Source: Xiphophorus maculatus (taxonomy: Eukaryota; Chordata; Actinopteri; Cyprinodontiformes; Poeciliidae). From it: a stretch of 64,000 bases of DNA. Of this stretch, positions 55,476 through 64,000 are shown one piece after another (the stretch's first letter is position 1; the number at the start of each line of letters is the position of its first letter). The position numbers were made by a program, and so were the translations under genes. The notes beneath the pieces are model-generated. The model made no database searches and had not been told where the DNA came from. It saw only the letters and a list, made by a program, of their open reading frames with translations. The stretch spans positions 3,120,802 to 3,184,801 of the forward strand of contig NC_036445.1 in NCBI RefSeq assembly GCF_002775205.1, in the 5' to 3' direction.

Positions 55476-56975
55476 CCTTCAGATTTAAGCTTTTTAACCA
55501 TCATTGACTGAAGATATTAACTTTAGGCAAGCAGCCATTTCCTTGTAACTATTGATTCATCAAAATCAACACATTACCCTTATTTGAAGAGGGTTTTTTT
55601 TCCTATTTTGAAGAGTGAATAGAAAAACTGTTTTTCTGTCATCTCATATTTCTACTTTATCTAATCAGGAAATCATGGATGCCTAAATAAATGCTGCTAA
55701 ACACTGTTCTGTTTTAAAGAGGTAAAGTATACATTATCATGCTTTACCCACACTTTTCATTGGTATTAATATAGATGCCCCGAACTGTTGCATTTGTGAC
55801 GTTAACTTGCTATTGATAACACAGTAAAAAATATGTTGTTTTTATACCAAATATGAAAAACTTACTGTCAGTAACAGTTCTGCCTCATAAAATGTGTTGT
55901 TTTCCCAAAACTTGTGTAAATAATGATACTCCAAGTGTGTTGGGAAGCTATGTTAGATTTGCATTAACTTGTTCTTTATGAGTTGGTTGTGTGCACAAAT
56001 CTAAAGGTGTGTAGTATATTCCATTTGTATTCTGAATATAGCCATTATATGAGAGTGTATTCTTTATTTTATTGTCAGCTTTTATTGTAAAAAGATTTAA
56101 AGGAGGCCTTGATTAGACATTTAAACTTTAGCTTTCACGCATGCACACAAATTCACACTGAAGCAAAATACAAATTGCGCTTTCTACATGGCTAAAGAAA
56201 CTCTGGGGGGTTTATTGAATTTCAGATGAAACGCCGTCTGTTTAGACGAAAGCTCAATCTCAAGAGAATACATGGGAAACAATAAGGAGGAAGATTAATT
56301 TTTGATTTAGTGGTTTTAATTGTTTCTAAAATGCTTTGTTTTGCTACTTTTTTATTCTTTGCATCTTTTGTGCTTCCCTCCCTGTTCGGATTGGAATGCA
56401 TACCTGCCTCGTTGGTCAGTAATCATTGGAAAACCTTACTAACGTTCATATACACACAGGATATGCATCACTTGGACAAGGCCTGCAACCAAACCTGTCT
56501 CAGTCAATTCAGTGGGAATTGCTCTATTATTTTTATGTCCGCAATTACAGCTACAGAGCAGTAACTACGACTCCGGCGCAGATAACAAAGATATATTTAG
56601 GAGTAAATAATATTGACTGTACCTTTGTTTAAAGCTGGAATCAATACTTCTTAAAGTGTGTCCATTTTTCATTTAGCCGCGTCATGTCTGTGCTGGGAGG
56701 AGGGGCCGGGAGATGAATGGGTGGATTCTCTAATTCCCCCCGTTGCAGTTATCATAATTGTTGAACAACCACGGTTTTTAAAGATCGGGCTCGGGGAGAG
56801 GCAGGCCACACAAAGAAAGTTAATAGATTTGGAAAATTGAGATGGATTGCTCAGAAGCCAGTTTTGGAGCGTTCCAGCGGCGTGGCAGGCAGATGGACAA
56901 ATATGATCCAGGGATGAGGAGGTGGGTAGAGTGCTGGGGTGCACAAAGTGGCAGAGAGGGATTTCTGGTAAATAC

Positions 56976-57075
56976 AGGGACATCTCAATGAATTAGAACA
57001 TCATTAAAAGTTGATTTATTTAGGTACTTCAATTCAGAAAGTGAAACTCGTTTATAAACTTAGCACAAACAGGAA
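56976..57075 (+). mobile_element. Short fragment of a common fish repeat
   Basis: GGGACATCTCAATGAATTAG, AACATCATTAAAAGTTG and AAAGTGAAACTCGTTTATAA resemble the end of a recurrent element whose usual text is TCTCAAAAAATTAGAATAT..AAAGTGAAACT. Partial and recognised from memory. Confidence 0.5.
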
Positions 57076-60000
57076 TGAAAGGTGTGTTTGGCTAATTGTG
57101 CCGGTTGTAGTAATGCGTTTTGGCAATAAATCTTTTGCTGTTGAAAGTCCTGTTGACGTTCTTTAAATGGTGCCACATTTGGGAGCAAAAGTATTTGTGT
57201 TTAGAGCAACAGAGCTGAGTTTGTGCATAGCTTGTTAAATGCTCCCTGTTGTTTTTTTATGGGTTGTGTTGCTGCAGTTTGAAGAAACAAAACATACTGG
57301 CACTTAAACAAGTCATTTGTTTAACGAACGGGGGCCTCAGTGGTGTGTGAGATACCACAGACAAACTACAAGCGCTTGGTTCTTCCTCTACTGATGCTGA
57401 TCACCGTCTTGGTCTCACACTGCTGTAGGAGGGCATTGTGTTTGTGTGTCACAACCAGTCAGAATTAATGTGTTGCTGTAATCTGATTACTTTTTTCAAG
57501 AGCTGATCAAGCTGATCATTCATGCCACTCCTGATTGATGGAGGAATTCCTGAGAATAGAACCTCAACTACTGAATGCAGAGCACAGTACATAAACCTAG
57601 TTTCCAGGTGGCCAAATTTAAAATTAATTAAATTAAAAAATATTTTATTTATGTTCAAAATTTCTGAGAAACAAAATGTTGAATTTTCTGTAGATGCAAG
57701 CAGAGGTAAAGAGTGAAAATGAATTGTGTGAAATGTGTGTAATGAATCGCTGTGACAAAAGTTGCCTGATTCAAATGGCAGTAGTTCCTCTCTTAAGGCA
57801 CCAGGGGGAAATGGATAGCTGTGGAAGCGATGCTTCAGGGAATAGTAAACCTCAGGAAGCATCTCTCACTCCAAAGTTAGACCTATGAAAGAGAATAAGC
57901 CTGCAGAGAGCACTACATGTAGAAAACATGATCATGTCCCCTCATAAATAGTGCTCCTTTGGCTATAATAGTGCATCCAGTGTGGGCCCTCTGACCCTCT
58001 TATTTGTCAGCTTTTAGGATGTTTCACAGCGTTTATTTATCCACAGGGCCCTACATTTGTTTCCATCCGTTTTGATATCGGCCATTGTTTTCACATTTTC
58101 TCTGCTCCAAAGAAAATCTTCTCCCATATCCAATTTTCGCCTATGATGCGTCCAATTTTCCCTAATAATCAGATGATTACGGTGTGATGTTTTCCTTCCC
58201 TCCTTTTTGGCGTTCCACTCTTTTTCCTATGCTGCTCCTACGCCCCTGTCATTCTCTTTCATTTGTCTTCTTGGAGTAAAACGCGTGCTTGCTTGCATTA
58301 TGTGACTGTTGGCTGAGGCTCTATCACAAATCCTCATCAAATCAACATTACATTTACTTATCCTTCCTCACCTCAAAGCAGCAAAAGAAAACGGTCTGAG
58401 AATTAAATTATCGAGTCTTATAAAAGTCCAGTTGAGAGGATTTTCTTCTCGTAATGTAATTCAAGCTATCCAATTTTCCTTGTATTTACTGTCTATATTT
58501 TGCCAATTTGGCAGGGGAACACATTGTGTGCGTTTGGCCCCTGGTGTCACCGGTGTCGTCACGCTACAGTGGTTTTGGTGTTAGCTAGCCTCCGAGGTCA
58601 GTGTGTGGGAAGAGACGGTGGCTCTACGGGGCTCATGCCCTGTCCCTTTGGACTCCTGCAGGTCCCACATCCACTCCTCTCATTCGCGGGAGAGGGGGGT
58701 CAGTACACGGGTCAATACGCGCAGTTTGGTGTGAGTGGGCGTAGATAAAACTGGCAATCTTTCTTTTTTTTTGTCTTGTTGTTATTTGGGAAGGCCCTCT
58801 GGTAAAGCTGCAGCTTACTTCTCTCCCTCTCAAGTCCAAACGCCCCTAAAATCACAGCTCACACAAAGGACAGGGGGAGAAAATGCTGCTAAATTGTGCT
58901 GCCCTGAGTGCTTAGAGTGGGCTCCCAAAGTTGCACATAAAAGGAGGGAAGGGAGCTGTTTATTCCACAATTAGTATCATTGCATTGACAGGTTGGTCAA
59001 GAGGTTCGGAAGATTTCTCTCTCTCCCTTATCCAACTCAGACAAACTAAACCGGTCTGGACTTTTTCCACTCTGAGCCAGCTGAAAATCTCGGTGACTGC
59101 GGCCTCCCTCCTCCTCTTATCCCACAGTAACCTCTTGCTCTCTCTGTCTCTTTAGTGGAGGGATAGAGATGTGGAGGGCAAGAGAGACTGACAGTGCGTG
59201 CTCCCCTGCTCAGTAAATATGAACTGCAGCCAGCAGACAGACTCATTCATCACAGGGGAAAGAGAGGGAACGGAGGATGGAGAGGCACACAGAAAAGACT
59301 AAGAGAAATGTCCAAAAGACTGAGGGAGAGAGGGTGGTAGAGGAAAGGTGGGAGGAAGATAGGAAGCAGATGGAAAGAGGATGGAAGAAGGGAAAGTGTT
59401 CTGGGTGAGAGGAGTGGGAAGAAGAAATAACAGGCTGAAAAAAAAGGAGGGAGAGAGCCTTGGATGATTGAAGGATATATATATAACGCAGGGTGGATGT
59501 GCATGAGGAAGAAAAATCTCAAAACACTGGACAATTGATGAAATATAGGGAGGGGCATTTTATATCTCATCACCAGGGATCTTGTGTTGTGATCACTGGC
59601 CTTAAGCATCTTGTTTCAGCAGCAGTATTAGTTTTGCTGCCCTGCAGCCTGAACGTCTCCCACTGATGTGTCGCCTCGCTTATCTTGACCTTGAATATGC
59701 ACTTCATGGGGTATGGTCTATAGGTGATATTTTTTGTTATTTTAATGCAAGCATTTTTTCACTGTGTCAGTTAAGCTAATTTTAAGAAATTTAATAATAA
59801 TCTAAAGCAAAAGACATTTTTTAAAACGTGATTTACCAATGTGCCAATCGGTTAATAAGAGACTGGAGTGCAAAATTGTTTTCCCCTTATTTTGCTCTGA
59901 TGAAGGATCCAGAGATTTCTTTTTTATTTTTCTAATTCATTATTAACATCAGAACTCTTTTTTGGTTTGGCTTACTAAAAGCACTAACCTCTGACACAAT

Positions 60001-60700
60001 TTTTTCAGTTAAAAAAAAACAAAACATAATTTGGTACATATACTTTGATATATAAACATGAATGGAGGAATTCATTTTGTAATTCCTCCAGTTTTCTCTT
60101 CCAAACTATGACCTCTATCAAAGAACTTTCAGGGAATTGCCTTCACTTTTATTTGTCATATTTCATTGTGGAACAAAAATGGATTGATCACATCCAGAAT
60201 TGACAGGTCAGACCTCACTGTAATTTTGAAATTTGTACCAGAGAAAAGAAAATACAGAGATCCAAACCAAATAATTTCAGTTTACCCTACTCAGAAATAA
60301 TTTAAACCAATATTGTACTTTATACAATAATGATCAGTGTTCTGTAACATGTTGCTTTACACTGGTTTAACTCTATGGCTTCATTTTTAATGTTTGTAAT
60401 TCTGCTTCAGTAATTCAGCTCATTTCTATGGCTCCAATACACAGCAATCCCATAAGGCACATGACTGGTTCAATTCACTGCCCATTTACTACATATTGCT
60501 TCAACTCAGTCCAAATTAAATAGCTGTATAAATTCCGTCCTATATAATCCAGTGCTGTAGTAGTCAAATTCAAATCTTAATAAGGTCAGGTCAATTTATA
60601 AGACAATATTGTCAAATCCAGTTGATTGCAACAATGTAATCTGTTGAAGAATTCTATAGCCAAGGAATTTTAACCGGTTTAATCGGGTTGCTAAATTTTC

Positions 60701-61775
60701 ATTAATGGACCTTACCAAGCTCCGCCCACAACCGACCCACGTGACCGCAAGTCTCACAAACACAGCCTGGCAGGGCATTGTTTCTATGTAAACATGATTC
60801 GATTAGTGCATCATTTCTACCGGATTTTCACAATATATCAGCTACTAAATGGACAGAGGAACTAACAGGTTCATGTCATCATCTGGGAGGAGGTTACTGG
60901 TTTCTCAGTCACAAGCTGGTTGCAAACCTGAGGCCAGCAGGTGTCAGTCAGTTATGGTAGATCTGACATTTGGTTTGATGACGTCAATATGAGAAGCTAC
61001 GACTGATAGGAGGAACCAAAGAGCTCTGTAAAGGTAAAGGCAAATCTTCTGAAGTTGGGATATAATTAATTTAATTTCACATAATTATTGCGGTAGAAGC
61101 CATTTGTTTGTTAAAATTTTTATGAAATATATTTGTTCTATTTGATGTTTGTTGTGAATGACGTAAACTCACAAACAACGAGGTAATTAGTCCAACGTTT
61201 AGAAACTACAGCGGCTGTAATGCGCCACAGCAAAGGTAAACAAAGGTAAAATAACCCGAACAGGTGATCAACTCAAAACCACTCCTACCTTTTTACTCTC
61301 TCTCTCTTTGTAGCTTAAGCACACCTGTTACCGTGGCAACCGCCTGCGCTCCGCAAGCCGAGCAAAGATTACGTTAAAAACATAACATTCAGTCCGTTAC
61401 GATATCAAGTTTCCAGGCTTGATATTTATTTCTCGATTATTAATCAGCGCTTCCCTGAACACAGCGATGGTTGATTGACTAGCTGTACTTGGTGCTAACG
61501 TGGCTAACAGGAGTAACAGTTTAGTCCAAAGCCTTTTCTGCTAAAATAAAATCTTTAGTGTATGTCAGATACAGACACATTGCATATTGATCTGTTTAGC
61601 TAACGTAACACTGTGTAGCAGACAGGCTTCAATGTGTAGAAGTTGTATCAGTTCTGCCATTATGCTGTACTTAGCTAACGGGAAGCTAAGTGTGTTTGTG
61701 AGACGGCCACGCACGTGACCACGTAGAATGGGCATCAGCCAATGAAAAGCGGCCCCTCTGGTAAGATCCATTAAT
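60701..61775. mobile_element. 1.1-kb element with inverted termini (unclassified DNA transposon)
   Basis: ATTAATGGACCTTACCA (60701-60717) is matched, with one change, by its reverse complement at 61759-61775. Further in, the left side has CACGTGACCGC and GTCTCACAAACACA, and the right side, inverted, has CACGTGCGTGGCC and GTCTCACAAACACA, so the inverted homology runs for about 100 bases. TA flanks would fit a TA target duplication (60703-60704 and 61772-61773). Interior has several TTAGCTAACG-like words. No transposase recognised, and I cannot name the superfamily. Confidence 0.65.
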
Positions 61776-63240
61776 CCTTTTCCTCAGCAAGCATTTTCTG
61801 ATTGATCAGGAACAACTCCCTGAATGATTGTTATAAACGTTTCATTGTAAAGATTACACAACTTGCATTTTCCAACAAGTGCACTTGTCAATCAATTTCC
61901 CTTGTTTACTTAGTGATTGGAAGGTCAAAAACAGCTAAATTTGTGTTTCTTTATCCTTACAACCAAAAGTCCGCACTTATTTTACTTTGAAAACATATCA
62001 GCCAGCAGTATGCTCTTTCAATTTGTTTTCAGTCTAATAAAAATATGATAATGGTTAAGGCTTAAAGTTTTCTTTTTCCCTGTATTCAAAGGTGGTCTGT
62101 CTCTCAGAGAAACTGCAACACATTTTTTGGTTGAAGGCGAATTTACTTTATTTAATTATAGTAAATTTTCCATTAATGAATGACTGCATTCATCGAAAAC
62201 AGGAAACAGCAGCTAATACCTGGTGAAACAATTGGCCATCAAGTTGAGCCTCCCAAATTGGCTAAAATGTGATGATTTTTAGAACAAAAATTTGATCCGT
62301 TTTTGAGATTCACCATGTTTGTATGATTAATTGATTGTTCTTTTGTTTTCAATAACAGACATGACTCTTTCTTTTCACTCTGACTTTTTTCCTCACTGAA
62401 ACGCTGCAAATAAATATCATGCACTTCTTGCCAGTTTTCAGGGATTTTTAAAATCTTCCCTTCTTTTGTTATATGAACAGGCACTGATGCATTTAATGGC
62501 ATACATGTTATGCCGACTTTATTTACCGGAACTTTTATTTTGTCATTTTGCTATTCTCACCATGCAAAATGCAGTTTGCATCGTCAGATTTTCTTACTTC
62601 ATTGCAGGTGCACGACAGATCAAATTTTTGATCAATTGGCATCCTGGTTTTTTTTTTTGTAAATATTTAGTAACTTTCTACATTTTCATGTGCAGACCAT
62701 TACCAACAACTATTCACATGAGCTTTTTAAACATTCCACCATTCTGAATTTCATGTAAACTTGCCTGCTTTCTCTCTCCCCAGCTCCAAGTCCTCTTCAT
62801 CTTTTTTCCCTCTCCAGAAAAAAGACAGGAGAAAGAGAAGATGATGTGTGACAGACGCTATTTTTCGACTTTCTGTCCAGGAGATTAATATTGACACAGT
62901 GCGCTTCTTACCAAGGGCTTGTTGACTGTGTGTGTGTTGGACTTTGATTTCATTATCCTCCGCTCAGCCACTTTTTTCTTAAGAATCAGACAATAACAGA
63001 TGTGGTGACTGAAATGGAGGCACTGGTGTTTGAGGGGCTGAGTGAACAAGTCATATTGGGTGCATCGGTCATCAGTCCTGTTTGCCGTGGTGGTGTGAGC
63101 CCCCTCGAGGGGATCGACCTCTTACTTTATCAAGCTTTTCAGCTCATCTTGGATGCAGACGTTGGCGAAACACATATCAGCTTGGAAATTTTATTGAACA
63201 CTATAGTACGGTTTGGCTGAAGCAGCTTAACAGTTGTTGG
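61776..63240. other. Gene-free region
   Basis: Nothing supported. A minus-strand frame at 62239-62502 encodes 87 residues with a charged, non-repetitive start (HITKEGKILKIPENWQEVHD) that looks more protein-like than its surroundings, but it has no recognisable family. See the rejected list. Confidence 0.35.
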
Positions 63241-63249
63241 GCAAATTAA

Positions 63250-64000
63250 GTGAAGAGGGAAAAATAAGTATTTAAAAAATGTATTGATTTTTTCCAGTTT
63301 CCCCACTTACAAAGAATGGAGAAGTCTATAATTTTTACCGTCAGTACACCTAAACTGTGACAGAATTTAAAAAGGAAAAATCCAGAATATCAAGTTGTAT
63401 AATTTTTAAATGCTTAATTTGCATCACATTGTGTGAAATAAGCATTTGACATAATAGAAAAAGAGAACTTAATATTTTGGCACAGAAATCTTTGTTTGCA
63501 TTTAAGTCAGAGGTTTCCTGTACTGTAGTTTTTGACCACAGGATTTTGCGATTTTGGCCCTCTCCTGTAGGGTTGTGCAATAAATTAATAACAATATGTC
63601 GCAACAGATAAGTGATTAAAATAAATCACTATCAGACACGCGGTCTGATAGAATATTTAGTAATTTCACTGAACTCCAATCCAGAACCACACAGCATTCT
63701 GGGGGATGTAGGCAGAGGAAAGGCTTTAGCTGTTCAACCTCTCACCACCAGGCTGGTGGCATCAATCATTCATAGTTTGGTTACCTGGCAACAACTTGTT
63801 GAGTAACATACGCAGCAGCAGTTTTATGTTTCACCACCATGTCTCAAAACGGCTGTTGCAAGACAACGCAGAGATTTTCTATTGGGTTCAGGTCTGGAAG
63901 CTGGATAAGCCCCTCCAGAACCTCCTCAGCTGCCCTGCTTGTATGTTTCAGGTCACTGTTCTGACAGAGGTCTTAACTTAGGGAGAGAGATTGTTGCCCA
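63250..64000 (+). mobile_element. Nonautonomous DNA transposon, cut by the window end
   Basis: TCCCCACTTACAAAGAATGG, AAAATCCAGAATATCAAG, TTGTGTGAAATAAGCATTTG and AACTTAATATTTTGGCACAG follow a familiar fish repeat. From 63870 the phrase AGAGATTTTCTATTGGGTTC and AGGTCTGGAAGCTGGATAAG, typical of such elements' interior, is also present. It is interrupted near 63590-63820 by other sequence. The element continues beyond the window. Confidence 0.5.

Larger units (their letters stand above)
54840..60700. other. Gene-free region downstream of the zinc-finger gene
   Basis: No exon could be supported. It holds two repeat fragments (55210, 56976) and a mostly non-repetitive stretch from about 56150 to 59250 with balanced composition, treated as a finding. 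Frames of 80-140 codons here (for example 57449-57862 minus, 59250-59609 minus) are low in complexity or lack splice context. Confidence 0.4.

Noticed and set aside
57449-57862. A 137-residue minus-strand protein
   Set aside because: Composition is AT-driven, no domain is seen, and no splice signals support an exon.
62239-62502. An 87-residue minus-strand coding exon
   Set aside because: The first 35 residues look protein-like and a GTGAG donor-like site follows, but I recognise no family and no partner exons. Left out as unsupported; a protein search would decide.

Overview
This window looks like nuclear DNA of a bony fish, most likely a teleost. The genes are vertebrate and split by GT-AG introns, the noncoding DNA is AT-rich, and the interspersed repeats (hAT MITEs, a tRNA-derived SINE, L2-like and RNase-H-type LINE ends, a TIR family with GCCTTGCAAAAG ends) are of kinds I know from fish genomes. 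The species cannot be fixed from sequence alone; a percomorph is my guess.

Layout. 1-8 kb: two tandem CXCR3-type chemokine receptor genes on the minus strand, each with a noncoding first exon and two coding exons. 8-19.8 kb: no gene recognised, mainly old repeats, including a hAT element carrying SINE sequence. 19.8-20.0 kb: an isolated, nearly identical copy of one megf8 exon plus its flanking intron, about 10.7 kb upstream of the real exon. 20.5-22.8 kb: a cluster of LINE and hAT elements. 23.0-26.2 kb (+): a complete six-exon TRIM E3 ligase gene (RING, B-box, coiled coil, PRY-SPRY) whose leader abuts a LINE tail. 28.8-49.4 kb (+): a complete megf8 gene. I could join 43 coding exons in phase into a 2876-residue protein, close to the human length of about 2845. 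49.9-50.2 kb: a compound tetranucleotide repeat. 50.6-54.5 kb (+): a two-exon C2H2 zinc-finger gene with an acidic N terminus and 15 fingers. 54.5-64 kb: no gene found; repeats, a 1.1 kb element with inverted ends, and a stretch of non-repetitive sequence that could be regulatory.

How the genes relate. The cxcr3 pair is a local duplication that includes the 5' leader exon. The four loci do not form a pathway. CXCR3 receptors and TRIM proteins both belong to families common in immunity, MEGF8 acts in Hedgehog/BMP patterning, and the zinc-finger protein is probably a DNA-binding regulator. I found no sign of a wholly new system. The most unusual items are the orphan megf8 exon, whose only exonic differences are synonymous, and small upstream-ORF arrangements: start-stop codons at the cxcr3 splice acceptors and in the megf8 leader, and an ATGA overlap at the zinc-finger start.

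Exon borders were placed by eye from splice signals, reading phase and family knowledge, without transcript data.
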